Positions 1 through 8,635 of a stretch of DNA of 64,000 nucleotides are shown here, piece after piece (the first letter of the stretch is position 1; every line of letters begins with the position of its first letter). The position numbers were made by a program, and so were the translations under genes. The notes beneath the pieces were generated by a model, which saw only the letters and a program-made list of their open reading frames with translations, had not been told where the DNA came from and did no database searches. Source of the DNA: CAZJGG01 sp964545475 (GTDB lineage: Bacteria > Bacillota > Clostridia > Lachnospirales > JAISER01); the NCBI GenBank assembly GCA_964545475.1, contig CAZJGG010000004.1:12745-76744 (forward strand). Direction: 5' to 3'.

Positions 1-369
1 TTGCCTGTAACAGCAAGCGAAAGCGAGGAACAAATAGGGTTATTTCAATGGGCGGCTTTGCAGACAAGAAAATATCCAGCACTTGAATTTATGTATCACA
101 TACCAAACGGCGGCAAGCGGGATAAGTCAACAGCTATTCGGCTTAAAGCGGAGGGTGTAAAGGCAGGCGTACCCGATATATGCTTGCCTGTTCCACAGGG
201 TAATTACCACGGGCTTTATATCGAACTCAAAGCAGGAAAAAACACAGCTACAGACAATCAAAACAGATGGCTACAGGCATTAGCCGCCAACGGGTACAGA
301 ACAGCCATATGTTACGGTTGGGAAGCGGCTACTAAGGTCATTATAGAGTATTTGAAAGGGGATGCATGA
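1..369 (+). CDS. VRR-NUC family nuclease (phage), possibly 5'-partial
   Basis: A predicted PD-(D/E)xK nuclease of the VRR-NUC type, common in the early region of phages. Visible residues are HIPNGG at 33-38, PD at 58-59 and ELK at 75-77, which fit the nuclease core. VRR-NUC proteins act on DNA in replication, repair or resolution; the exact substrate here is unknown. The frame is open from base 1, where TTG could be the start, so the gene may begin outside the window. At 122 aa it is close to the usual size of stand-alone VRR-NUC proteins. Its stop overlaps the start of the next gene, so the two are probably co-translated. Confidence 0.75.
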   Translation: MPVTASESEEQIGLFQWAALQTRKYPALEFMYHIPNGGKRDKSTAIRLKAEGVKAGVPDICLPVPQGNYHGLYIELKAGKNTATDNQNRWLQALAANGYRTAICYGWEAATKVIIEYLKGDA

Positions 370-1105
370 CATGATCCACAAGCCAATATATACACCAAAA
401 ACCCGCGCCCGTGAATACGGTGATTTAGCATTAAATATCTATGACGGTTGTAACCACGGGTGTACATACTGCTATGCGCGGAGTATGAAAAAAAGGTTTA
501 CATCAAAAGACTGTATATGTAATTTTGACAATCCCACACCACGCCGCGATATTGCGGAGAGTGTCAAGCGTCAGTTAGAACGCGAAAAGATAACAAACAA
601 GCTAATTCATCTATGTTTTATGTGCGATCCTTATCCGGCAGAAATAGACACAATGCCAACAAGGGAAATTATTAAAGCCATAAAGCGAAGCGGAAATAAC
701 GTACAGATATTAACAAAAAGCGGACATCGTGCGGTAAGGGATTTAGATTTATTAGGTTGCGATGATTGGTTTGGAGTAACTATAACAGGCGCAAAATGGG
801 AATATGAGCCAAAAGCGGCACATGAAATTGATCGGCTTGAAACATTGCAGATAGCGAAACACAGAAAAATAAATACGTGGGTATCGTGCGAACCTGTTAT
901 TGAACCGTCATCAATATACCTTCTTATACGCGATCACTGGTATATTGATCTTTTCAGAATTGGAAAAATGAACCATATACCAAGTATGATAGATTGGGCG
1001 TTATTTGGAGCTGAATGTGTAAAGCTATGCGAACGGCACGGACGAGAATTTTATATAAAAGACGATTTACAGAAGGAAATGGCAAAAGGAGGAACGAGGA
1101 TATGA
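362..1105 (+). CDS. Radical SAM protein (SPL-like), phage-encoded
   Basis: A radical SAM enzyme of 247 aa. The cluster-binding motif CxxxCxxC is formed by C30, C34 and C37 (context YDGCNHGCTYCYAR), the arrangement seen in the spore photoproduct lyase-like/Rv2578c branch of the superfamily. Such enzymes cleave S-adenosylmethionine to start radical chemistry; the substrate cannot be told from sequence. ATG at 362 overlaps the upstream stop and a second ATG lies at 371, so the exact start is uncertain. The last codon overlaps the ATG of the next gene (ATGA at 1102-1105). Homologues are found in phage and plasmid early regions, but I know of no defined role. Confidence 0.75.
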   Translation: MHDMIHKPIYTPKTRAREYGDLALNIYDGCNHGCTYCYARSMKKRFTSKDCICNFDNPTPRRDIAESVKRQLEREKITNKLIHLCFMCDPYPAEIDTMPTREIIKAIKRSGNNVQILTKSGHRAVRDLDLLGCDDWFGVTITGAKWEYEPKAAHEIDRLETLQIAKHRKINTWVSCEPVIEPSSIYLLIRDHWYIDLFRIGKMNHIPSMIDWALFGAECVKLCERHGREFYIKDDLQKEMAKGGTRI

Positions 1106-1646
1106 AAGAAATTGAAGTAAGCATAAACAGCCCGATATTCGAGGAATTTAACGTAAACCTTAACAACAAAATACTTAGCTGTTTAGAGGNNNNNNNNNNN
1201 NNNNNNNNNNNNNNNNNNNNNNNNNNNNNNNNNNNNNNNNNNNNNNNNNNNNNNNNNNNNNNNNNNNNNNNNNNNNNNNNNNNNNNNNNATATTCGAGGA
1301 ATTTAACGTAAACCTTAACAACAAAATACTTAGCTGTTTAGAGGAACTTTACGCCGAAAATTTCAACGGAGGGGAAATAAACGCAAAAATCAGCATTGAG
1401 CTTGTAAACGATTACGAGCATTACCCAACAACAGGCAATGACGGCGAGATTATAGAAAAGTCTTATCATTTCCGTAAGCCTACCATTGAACACAAGGTAA
1501 CGCTTACATTAAAAAAGAAAGCGGAAGTTAAAGGCATCTACAATGAGCAATTAGAACTTAAACGTGATAACGAAAACGAACGCTTTATTTTAACGGAAAT
1601 TCCAAAAGCTCAATTAACACTATTAGATATGGAGGGCAAACAATGA
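1102..1646 (+). CDS. Hypothetical phage protein, interrupted by an assembly gap
   Basis: Starts at ATG 1102 (overlapping the upstream TGA) and runs into the run of Ns at 1190. The 55 bases before the gap (1135-1189) recur exactly after it (1290-1344). If the two copies are merged, the frame continues without a stop to TGA 1644-1646, giving 129 aa. Read literally across 100 Ns the frame is broken. The protein is rich in charged residues with predicted beta strands, and I do not recognise a family. The stop overlaps the ATG of the parA-like gene at 1643. It lies among early phage genes, so a DNA-metabolism role is possible but unproven. Confidence 0.6.
1190..1289. other. Assembly gap (100 N) flanked by a 55-bp duplicate
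   Basis: One hundred Ns, a conventional gap size, lie between two identical 55-base sequences (1135-1189 and 1290-1344). The simplest reading is two contigs that overlap by one assembler k-mer but were scaffolded without merging. Merging restores a continuous reading frame. No biological sequence needs to be missing. Confidence 0.85.
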
Positions 1647-2443
1647 AAACTATAAGTATAATAAACCTAAAAGGCGGGGTTGCTAAGACTGTTTCCGCTA
1701 TAAATATTGCGTATATTTTAGCGGTTGTATACGGTGAGCGGGTTTTATTAGTTGATAATGATAAGCAAGGAAACGCTTCAAAGTTTTTCAACCTATACAA
1801 CTATGAGGAAAAAGGAATAGCCGAAATTATGACAGAAAAAAATATTGATGTTGGGGCTGTTATAAAAAATACAGGGTACAACGGAAATTCAAACGATGAA
1901 AATTATGACTACATAGGCAGACTGGATATTATTACGGCAAACATGAATTTGCTCAACGCAAACAAGGAAGTGCTTTTAGACATGTCACGCCCTCAACAAA
2001 CAAGGCTTAAAAAGGCGTTGGCAGTAGTAGAACCCCTTTATGATTATTGCGTTATCGACAATGCGCCCGACATAAATATGAGCGTGATAAATGCCCTTGT
2101 AGCGTCAAACGATGTTCTTGTACCGATCAAAATAGACAAATTCGCCTTTGATGGTTTGGAACAGCTTATAGAGCAAATAGAGGGAGTAAGAGAGTTTAAC
2201 CCTTCTTTGCGCTTGCGAGGTTGTTTTATAACCATGTTTCAACAAAATAACATAAACATGCAGGGTAACGCATGGCTTGAAAGCAATACCGAGTATCCAA
2301 TATTCAAAACATGTATACGAAAGACCGTAAAAGTTGATGAAACAACATTTAACGGTAAGCCACTTTTAGCCTACTCAAAGAATTGCACAGCGGCACGGGA
2401 TTACGAAAACCTTGTAAAAGAATATTTAAGCATGGAGGGTTGA
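1643..2443 (+). CDS. ParA/Soj-type ATPase
   Basis: A 266-aa P-loop ATPase of the ParA/MinD family. The deviant Walker A motif KGGVAKT sits at residues 10-16 with the family's signature first lysine (K10); a Walker B-like stretch DYCVIDNAPD lies near residue 135. ParA proteins bind DNA non-specifically when ATP-bound and move ParB-bound DNA for segregation. A ParB-like gene follows after one small gene, so a partition cassette is likely. ParAB on a phage usually marks a plasmid-like prophage, yet this element ends at a tmRNA gene, which suggests integration. Start ATG 1643 follows GGAGGG. Confidence 0.9.
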   Translation: MKTISIINLKGGVAKTVSAINIAYILAVVYGERVLLVDNDKQGNASKFFNLYNYEEKGIAEIMTEKNIDVGAVIKNTGYNGNSNDENYDYIGRLDIITANMNLLNANKEVLLDMSRPQQTRLKKALAVVEPLYDYCVIDNAPDINMSVINALVASNDVLVPIKIDKFAFDGLEQLIEQIEGVREFNPSLRLRGCFITMFQQNNINMQGNAWLESNTEYPIFKTCIRKTVKVDETTFNGKPLLAYSKNCTAARDYENLVKEYLSMEG

Positions 2444-2445
2444 AC

Positions 2446-2604
2446 ATGGGGAACGTTCAAAAAGAAACGAGATACATAAATACATTGTGCGGGGTTGTAA
2501 TGGCTTCATTCCTTGATAATGACACAAAAAACGAGTTGCTTCAATTCTTACGTGGTTTAGAAATTGTGCTATTTTCGGACACAATAAACGAGGGGGATGC
2601 GTAA
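2446..2604 (+). CDS. Small hypothetical protein between parA and parB
   Basis: A 52-aa protein starting at ATG 2446 after GGAGG at 2434-2438; its TAA overlaps the ATG of the next gene (TAATG). It contains a predicted amphipathic helix (residues about 12-45) and no recognisable domain. The tight packing between parA and parB suggests translation with them and possibly a regulatory part in partition. This is inference from position only. Confidence 0.55.
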   Translation: MGNVQKETRYINTLCGVVMASFLDNDTKNELLQFLRGLEIVLFSDTINEGDA

Positions 2605-3620
2605 TGGCTAAATTCGATCTTAAACAGCTTATGAATGACACGTCAAAAGGCGAAAGCGGGAAAGACACTATAGCGTTCAAAATTGACTTTATACCAATAA
2701 ATAAAATACAGCCATCGGAAATGAATAAGTACAGCGTTGACGATGTGCAGGAATTGAAGTTAAGCATTGAATTAACAGGGTTACAGCAAAATTTGTTAGT
2801 CCGGCAACGAGATGGAGCGGATAAATACGAGATTATAAGCGGGCATCGCCGCTTCAAAGCATTACAGGAGCTTAACGCCGCCGGAAATGAGAATTTTAGC
2901 TTAGTGCCTTGCAAAATAATAAAGTCATTAGACGATATACAAGCGGAACTACAACTTATTTTTGCAAATTCTACTTCAAGGCGGCTTACGGACTATGAAA
3001 TAACATATCAAGCGGGGCGGCTTAAAGACTTATTAACAGAACTTAAAAATGGCGGCTTCAAATTTACAGGCAGAACACGGGAGGTTGTAGCGGAGCTTCT
3101 CCATGTATCGCCGTCACAGATTGGCAGAATGGAAAGTATCAATAACAATCTTTTGCCGGAGCTTAAAGACGAATTTAAGCAAGAGAATATAAACATTACA
3201 ACGGCTTACGAATTATCGAAACTGGAAGGCGAACAGCAGGAACAGGCATTAAATGAACACAAAAACGGCGTTACGCTTACGCCGGATAAGGTTAAACAGC
3301 GTAAGGAAAAGCCGAATGTAACAAAGCCACTGAAAACAAAGCACGAATTAAGCGAACCGCGGAAAAGTGAACAAATAGCGAAAACACTTATCGAAGCAAA
3401 GCCGGATGGAGTAGATAGCGAATTTGATATATTGCTTACACATGGCATTTATCCCGATGAATTAGAAACAGTAATAAAAGGGCTTAAAATATTGCAAAAA
3501 GAACTATATAAGGAATTGGATAAGTCAATAGTAAAAGACACATATTCAAAAGGCGTAAATGCGGGAATACGGCGGGCAAACGCAATAATTGAGAATATGA
3601 TTATGGATTGCTGTATTTAG
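2604..3620 (+). CDS. ParB-like partition/nuclease-domain protein
   Basis: A 338-aa ParB-family protein. The N-terminal ParB/Srx domain spans about residues 28-120 and shows the GHRR box at 80-83, which in ParB proteins forms part of the CTP-binding site. A helix-turn-helix-like stretch follows at about 155-210 (VAELLHVSPSQIGRMESI), then a basic linker and a C-terminal helical region that may dimerise. ParB binds parS and loads onto DNA as a clamp. No parS-like repeat was found by eye. It forms a cassette with the ParA gene just upstream. Confidence 0.85.
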   Translation: MAKFDLKQLMNDTSKGESGKDTIAFKIDFIPINKIQPSEMNKYSVDDVQELKLSIELTGLQQNLLVRQRDGADKYEIISGHRRFKALQELNAAGNENFSLVPCKIIKSLDDIQAELQLIFANSTSRRLTDYEITYQAGRLKDLLTELKNGGFKFTGRTREVVAELLHVSPSQIGRMESINNNLLPELKDEFKQENINITTAYELSKLEGEQQEQALNEHKNGVTLTPDKVKQRKEKPNVTKPLKTKHELSEPRKSEQIAKTLIEAKPDGVDSEFDILLTHGIYPDELETVIKGLKILQKELYKELDKSIVKDTYSKGVNAGIRRANAIIENMIMDCCI

Positions 3621-3634
3621 ATTGGGGGATATAT

Positions 3635-4054
3635 ATGACGATTAAAACCCTTGAACAATACAGGCAGTTGAAAAACGAGGTTATTCAGCTTAACCAACGC
3701 TTAGACAAACTGCACAACAACGAAAATATATATGTTTTTGACACGGTAAAGGGTTCGAGCCACAGCATACCATATCAAGAGCGGGTTATAGCCATTACAG
3801 GAATAAGCCAAAAGCATATAGCGACATGTAACAGGCTCAAAAGCATATTAGCGGATAGAGTTAGCCGAATACAAAGTAGCATTGTCGAGATTGAGGAATT
3901 TCTTAATTCAGTTGAGCGTAGCGAAATAAGGCAAATAATACAGTTACGCTATATACAGGGCTTATCATGGTTGGTTACAGCACGGAAGGTATACGGCTAT
4001 CCATGCGGGGATCGTGCAAGAATGACTATAACAAGGTTTTTTGCTGAAATGTAA
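3635..4054 (+). CDS. Late-transcription regulator-like protein (DUF1492/ArpU/RinA type)
   Basis: A protein of 139 aa from ATG 3635 (preceded by a G-rich ribosome site); an upstream ATG at 3608 inside parB is less likely. The C-terminus (about residues 100-139) resembles sigma-70 region 4 / ArpU-like helix-turn-helix proteins, with LRYIQGLSWLVTARKVYG typical of this group. These proteins switch on late gene transcription in Gram-positive phages. The position, last before a terminator and just ahead of the HNH-terminase-structural block, fits that role. Family assignment is by resemblance only. Confidence 0.6.
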   Translation: MTIKTLEQYRQLKNEVIQLNQRLDKLHNNENIYVFDTVKGSSHSIPYQERVIAITGISQKHIATCNRLKSILADRVSRIQSSIVEIEEFLNSVERSEIRQIIQLRYIQGLSWLVTARKVYGYPCGDRARMTITRFFAEM

Positions 4055-4116
4055 ATCCTGTTCGTTCTGTTCGTTTTACACATGTTAATATGCTAACGTG
4101 AATTTTTGCGTTTACG

Positions 4117-4147
4117 AGCCTTGCAGGAAACCCCCGCAAGGCTTTTA
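4117..4147 (+). terminator. Rho-independent terminator after the early operon
   Basis: An 8-bp stem (AGCCTTGC at 4117-4124 with GCAAGGCT at 4136-4143), an 11-base loop and a short T-run. It separates the early/regulatory genes from the packaging genes, the expected early/late boundary. Confidence 0.6.
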
Positions 4148-4179
4148 TACGTCCAAAACAAGGAAAGGGAGCGGAATAA

Positions 4180-4485
4180 ATGGCTATGGCAATCATTCTT
4201 GGGTTCTCAAACAATAAGACGCTTGAAGTTAAAAACTATACTTCAATTAACTTAAATCGAAACGGGCGGCAGTTAGATATTAACGTAACGAATACAAATA
4301 ACGACTTATCATTAAATGCAGTATATGACAGGATTATAGAGCTTCAAGGAAGCTATGATACATTCGGGGTAACAGTTGAAGCGGGCGAAAGCAAAGCAGA
4401 GTTTAGCGGCATTGAAGCCAATTATTATAATTCGGGCGATGTTGAAGTATTGCACTTAGCAACGAAGCATGAAGCCATATGCTAA
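4180..4485 (+). CDS. Hypothetical phage protein
   Basis: A 101-aa acidic protein starting at ATG 4180 after AAGGGAG. No known domain was recognised; the composition (many N, S, T and alternating hydrophobics) suggests a small beta-rich fold. Its 3' end overlaps the HNH gene by 17 bases, so the two are translationally linked. It lies between the late regulator and the packaging genes. Confidence 0.55.
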   Translation: MAMAIILGFSNNKTLEVKNYTSINLNRNGRQLDINVTNTNNDLSLNAVYDRIIELQGSYDTFGVTVEAGESKAEFSGIEANYYNSGDVEVLHLATKHEAIC

Positions 4486-4762
4486 GGCGTTCTATGAGGG
4501 GCAAGCGTGGAAGGATTGTAGGGATGGATATTTAATAACGCAACATTACATATGTGAGCGTTGCGGCGGTTTTGCGAAAGTAGTACATCACAAAATATAT
4601 TTAACGCCGCAAAATATAAACGATCCTTACATAAGTTTGTGCTTTGATAACTTAGAAGCATTGTGCCAAGATTGCCACAACAAAGAACACCACGCGAGCG
4701 AAGTGAAATTACACTACACATTTGACGAACGGGGGAATGTGGTATACCCCCCTATAAAATAA
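4469..4762 (+). CDS. HNH endonuclease
   Basis: A 97-aa HNH nuclease. Two zinc-binding pairs are visible: CERC at about 28-31 and CQDC at about 66-69, with the catalytic HH of VVHHKIYL near 41-42 and CHNKEHH at the C-terminal end. In HK97-like phages an HNH protein encoded next to the terminase helps the terminase cut cos sites and produce cohesive DNA ends. The neighbourhood (small and large terminase follow) supports this role and cos-type packaging. Confidence 0.85.
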   Translation: MKPYAKAFYEGQAWKDCRDGYLITQHYICERCGGFAKVVHHKIYLTPQNINDPYISLCFDNLEALCQDCHNKEHHASEVKLHYTFDERGNVVYPPIK

Positions 4763-4859
4763 TTGCGCCACAGCCGCCGGAAACCGAGCCGCCCGTATAA
4801 TTTTACTCCGAAAGCCTTACATGAGGGGTGTAGTCTATCAAGGGAAAGGAGGCGTATTT

Positions 4860-5213
4860 ATGGCAACAAAAAAATTGTTATCTAAAGAAGATAAAATTAA
4901 ACGCGAGATAAACAGACTTAAAAAAGTTTTCAAAAACTTAGACGGGAATATGCTTGCTACGGTACAATCGCTCATACAAAACGCCGCCTTTATGACTGTT
5001 ACCCTAGAGGATTTACAGGAAGCCATAAACGAAAATGGTTGTACGAGCGAATACAAAAACGGTGAGAACCAATTCGGCACAAAGAAAAGCCCCGAGATAG
5101 AAATACATATTGCCATGACTAAAAATCACGCCGTAGTCATTAAGCAGTTAGCCGATTTAGTACCGCCAGAAAAAAGGAAGGATAGCAAGCTTGAAGCCTT
5201 GCTAAAAGAATGA
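4860..5213 (+). CDS. Terminase small subunit (P27-like)
   Basis: A 117-aa protein from ATG 4860, chosen because a strong AAGGAGG site (4846-4852) precedes it. It is largely helical with a basic N-terminus and resembles P27-family small terminases, which recognise phage DNA and recruit the large subunit. It lies directly between HNH and TerL, the standard order. Its stop overlaps the TerL start. The exact family is inferred from position and size more than from motifs. Confidence 0.75.
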   Translation: MATKKLLSKEDKIKREINRLKKVFKNLDGNMLATVQSLIQNAAFMTVTLEDLQEAINENGCTSEYKNGENQFGTKKSPEIEIHIAMTKNHAVVIKQLADLVPPEKRKDSKLEALLKE

Positions 5214-6868
5214 TGCCGTTCTCGAATTACATTTATGAGTATCATTCAAAAATACAGAGCGGCGAAATAACGGCGGGCAAGTGGATAATATTAATATTCG
5301 CTATTATCGTTAAGGGGCTAGAGAACGGCGAGTATTTTTTTAACGCAAAAAAGGCTAACAAGGCTATCAAGTTTATTGAAAACTTTTGCCATCATTGCGA
5401 GGGGCGGGATGACCTCTTAAAATTGGAGTTATGGCAAAAGGCTATTGTTTCTACAATGTTCGGTATTGTTGATTGTGATGGCATTAGGGTATTCCGTGAG
5501 GTATTTATTATTATAGCCCGCAAAAACGGTAAATCGCTTTTTGCAAGCGCGGTTATTGCATACATGGCTTACCTTGATGGCGAGTATGGAGCTAAAATTT
5601 ATTGTTTAGCCCCAAAGTTGGATCAAGCTAAAATTGTTTACGGAAACTTTCATCAAATGATTTTAAAAGAGGATGAGCTAAAGGAGCTTTCAGAAAAACG
5701 CCGGAGCGACATATATGTATCAACAAGCAATACAATCATTATGCCGCTTGCGTTTAATGCTAAGAAGTCCGATGGCTTCAATCCTCATTTAGTGGTTAAT
5801 GATGAAGTAGCCAGTTGGAGCGGCGATGGCGGCTTGAAACAATACGAGGTTATGAAATCGGCTTTAGGCGCACGGCGGCAACCTATGATCCTTAGTATTT
5901 CAACGGCGGGCTATATCAACGATGGCATTTATGACGAACTTATGAAGCGTTCTACAGCGTTTTTAAAAGGGAGCAGTAAAGAGCGGCGGCTATTGCCGTT
6001 TCTGTATATCGTTGACGATGCGGACAAGTGGAACGACTTAGAGGAATTAAAGAAATCTAATCCGAATATGGGCGTGTCTGTTTTTCCCGATTTTTTCAAA
6101 GAGGAAATAACCGTAGCGGAAAATTCACTATCTAAAAAAGCGGAGTTTTTAACTAAGTATTGTAACATCAAGCAAAATAGTAGTGTGGCGTGGCTTGATT
6201 ATGGAGTAGTAGAAAAAGCGAGCCTAGACAGTAAAACCCTTAGTGATTTTTCCGGCAGTTATGCCGTTGGCGGTATAGATTTATCCCAAACAACAGACTT
6301 GACAGCCGCCACGGTGATAATAGAGCGGAGCGGCGAGCTATACACGTTCACGCAATTTTTTATGCCGTCTAACCGCCTTGAAAAAGCACAGCAGACGGAC
6401 GGCGTACCATACGACATATTTGTTAAAAAGGGCGTTCTAACGTTGAGCGGTGAAAATTACGTTGACTACAAAGACGTGTTAAAGTGGTTTGTTTCCTTGC
6501 GCGAGCAGTACGACATTTATGTATTAAAGGTTGGATATGACCGCTACAGCGCACAGTATTTAATAAGCGACATGAAAGAATACGGCTTCCACATGGACGA
6601 TGTGCATCAAGGTGAAAACTTAACGCCTGTTATATGGGAGTTTGAAGGGATATTGAAAGACGGTAATTTTTTTATTGTTGATAACAACTTATTAAAAGCC
6701 CATTTCTTAAATGTTGCATTAAAGCAAAACATGGAAACAAGGAAAGTAAGACCCGTGAAAATAGAACAGCGTACACGTATAGACGGGTTTGTATCCGTTA
6801 TAGACGCTATGACCGTTCGACAAAAATATTGGAACGAGGTAGGCGAGCTTCTTAAAAATGCCGAATAG
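5210..6868 (+). CDS. Terminase large subunit
   Basis: The 552-aa packaging motor and nuclease (Terminase_1/HK97 type). The ATPase shows a Walker A-like ARKNGKS at 103-109 and a Walker B ending in DE at 198-199 (context LVVNDEVASW). The C-terminal RNase H-like nuclease begins near GGIDLSQTTD, with D357 a likely metal ligand. It pumps DNA into the prohead through the portal encoded next and cuts genome ends. Full length for the family. ATG 5210 and ATG 5213 are both possible starts. Confidence 0.95.
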   Translation: MMPFSNYIYEYHSKIQSGEITAGKWIILIFAIIVKGLENGEYFFNAKKANKAIKFIENFCHHCEGRDDLLKLELWQKAIVSTMFGIVDCDGIRVFREVFIIIARKNGKSLFASAVIAYMAYLDGEYGAKIYCLAPKLDQAKIVYGNFHQMILKEDELKELSEKRRSDIYVSTSNTIIMPLAFNAKKSDGFNPHLVVNDEVASWSGDGGLKQYEVMKSALGARRQPMILSISTAGYINDGIYDELMKRSTAFLKGSSKERRLLPFLYIVDDADKWNDLEELKKSNPNMGVSVFPDFFKEEITVAENSLSKKAEFLTKYCNIKQNSSVAWLDYGVVEKASLDSKTLSDFSGSYAVGGIDLSQTTDLTAATVIIERSGELYTFTQFFMPSNRLEKAQQTDGVPYDIFVKKGVLTLSGENYVDYKDVLKWFVSLREQYDIYVLKVGYDRYSAQYLISDMKEYGFHMDDVHQGENLTPVIWEFEGILKDGNFFIVDNNLLKAHFLNVALKQNMETRKVRPVKIEQRTRIDGFVSVIDAMTVRQKYWNEVGELLKNAE

Positions 6869-6884
6869 GAAGGGAGGTTAAAGA

Positions 6885-8048
6885 GTGGGATTATTTGAAA
6901 GCATATTTAAAAACAAAGTAGAGGTAACAGTAGCGAATTATTTCAAAGCCTTAACAGCTTACACGCCAGTATTTACGACATATGAGGGCGGTATTTATGA
7001 AATGGAGCTTACGAGGGCTATTATACATTCGTTCGCTACAGCTTGCAGTAAGCTAAAGCCGGAAATATCCGGCACAGCATACAAGAACTTAGAAAAAACA
7101 TTGCAATTCAAGCCGAATCCGTTCATGGATACAAGCAAGTTTATTTATCGTATTGCTACTATTCTTTCCGTGTGTAACAACGCTTTTATTGTACCCATTG
7201 AAGATGAATACGGTTATATAAGCGGCTACTATCCCATATTACCGCAGAATTGCGAAGTATTAGACGTGGGCGGCGTGGCATATTTGCGTTATACATTCGC
7301 CAATGGCAAAAAAGCGGCGATTGAATATAGCAAAGTAGGAGCATTAACACAATTCCAGTACAAAGATGATTTTTTCGGTACTGATAATTCAGCCCTAAAG
7401 CCGACAATGCAATTAATACATACGCAAAATCAAGGGATCATAAACGGCGTTAAAAATTCCGCTTCCATCCGCTTCCTTGCTAAACTTGCAAACGTCATTA
7501 AGCCGGAGGACATTAAAAAAGAGCGCGAACGCTTCACGGAAGATAATCTATCAGCAGAAAATAAAAGCGGAATGATTATTTATGATAATAAATTCGCGGA
7601 CTTACAGCAAATAGACAGTAAGCCGTTTATAGTCAATCCCTTGCAAATGAAGCAAATAAATGAGAACGCCTATAATTATTTTGGCACAAACGATAATATT
7701 CTACAAAACAAATTCAAAGAAGATGATTGGAACGCCTACTATGAGGGGAAAATAGAACCTTTTGCAATTCAATTATCGCTTGCAATGTCAAATATGACGT
7801 TTACGCCGCGCGAGTTGAGTTTTGGGAATATGATAACTTTCACGGCTAACCGCCTACAGTATGCCAGTAACACAACAAAATTAAGTATATCAACACAGCT
7901 ATTTGATCGTGGGCTTATTACCCGTAATGGCGTTATGGATATATGGAATATGGCGCACGTTGAGGACGGGGATAAATATTATATACGCAAGGAATACACG
8001 GAGGTAGGAAAATTAAATACAGGGGGCGATGGCGATGCCAATATGTAA
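6885..8048 (+). CDS. Portal protein (HK97 family)
   Basis: A 387-aa phage portal protein; it forms the twelve-subunit ring through which DNA enters and leaves the capsid. It starts at GTG 6885 after GGGAGG. Position between TerL and the protease, size, and the helical C-terminal half with conserved ENAYNYFGTND-type sequence support the call. The 3' end overlaps the protease gene by 20 bases, usual in HK97-like head modules. Confidence 0.92.
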   Translation: MGLFESIFKNKVEVTVANYFKALTAYTPVFTTYEGGIYEMELTRAIIHSFATACSKLKPEISGTAYKNLEKTLQFKPNPFMDTSKFIYRIATILSVCNNAFIVPIEDEYGYISGYYPILPQNCEVLDVGGVAYLRYTFANGKKAAIEYSKVGALTQFQYKDDFFGTDNSALKPTMQLIHTQNQGIINGVKNSASIRFLAKLANVIKPEDIKKERERFTEDNLSAENKSGMIIYDNKFADLQQIDSKPFIVNPLQMKQINENAYNYFGTNDNILQNKFKEDDWNAYYEGKIEPFAIQLSLAMSNMTFTPRELSFGNMITFTANRLQYASNTTKLSISTQLFDRGLITRNGVMDIWNMAHVEDGDKYYIRKEYTEVGKLNTGGDGDANM

Positions 8049-8631
8049 AGATAGGGAATACAGGGCTTTAAGCGTTCCGCTAAGATCGGGGAGCGGCAAC
8101 AAAAGAATTAATAGCGATTTTTATGTTGAGGGTTACGCTACTACCTTTAGCCCTTACCTACTCTATGAGTATGACGGAATAAAGTTTTACGAGGAAATAG
8201 ACCGTAACGCATTAAGCGGCGCGGATGTGTCAGATGTTATAATGCTTTATAACCATGAAGGGAAAGTACTTGCGCGGAAGTCTAACCATACGTTAGGCAT
8301 TGAGCCGGATAGCAAAGGGCTTTTTATATTCGCGGACTTGTCAAAAAGCCCCGCCGCGCAAGAATTATACGGAGAAATAAGCGAGGGCTTAATTACTCAA
8401 ATGTCATGGGCTTTTACGATAGCGGAACAAAGCTATAACAACGAAACGCGAACGCGAAAAATTTTGAAAATCAAAAAGGTATATGATGTATCAGCCGTAA
8501 GCATTCCGGCGAACGGTGATACTGAAATATCAGCCCGCAGTTTCGCTCAAAAGAGGTTTGAAACGGAGCGGCAGGAGTTGTTAGGGCTTAGAGCAAGAAT
8601 ATTAAGACTAAATATTTTATTGGAGGTATAG
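8029..8631 (+). CDS. Prohead maturation protease (HK97-type serine protease)
   Basis: A 200-aa capsid maturation protease of the HK97 gp4/S78 group. The conserved catalytic pair is visible as H76 in LYNHEGKV and S126 in QMSWAF. It removes the scaffolding delta domain of the capsid protein during prohead maturation. Start ATG 8029 (or ATG 8035) lies inside the portal gene. The last residues (LRILLEV-like tail) probably correspond to the self-cleaved part. Confidence 0.9.
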   Translation: MAMPICKDREYRALSVPLRSGSGNKRINSDFYVEGYATTFSPYLLYEYDGIKFYEEIDRNALSGADVSDVIMLYNHEGKVLARKSNHTLGIEPDSKGLFIFADLSKSPAAQELYGEISEGLITQMSWAFTIAEQSYNNETRTRKILKIKKVYDVSAVSIPANGDTEISARSFAQKRFETERQELLGLRARILRLNILLEV

Positions 8632-8635
8632 AACT

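Noticed and set aside
4763..4859. A cos site in the intergenic region before the terminase.
   Set aside because: Its position is plausible, but no diagnostic repeats or known cos sequence were recognised.
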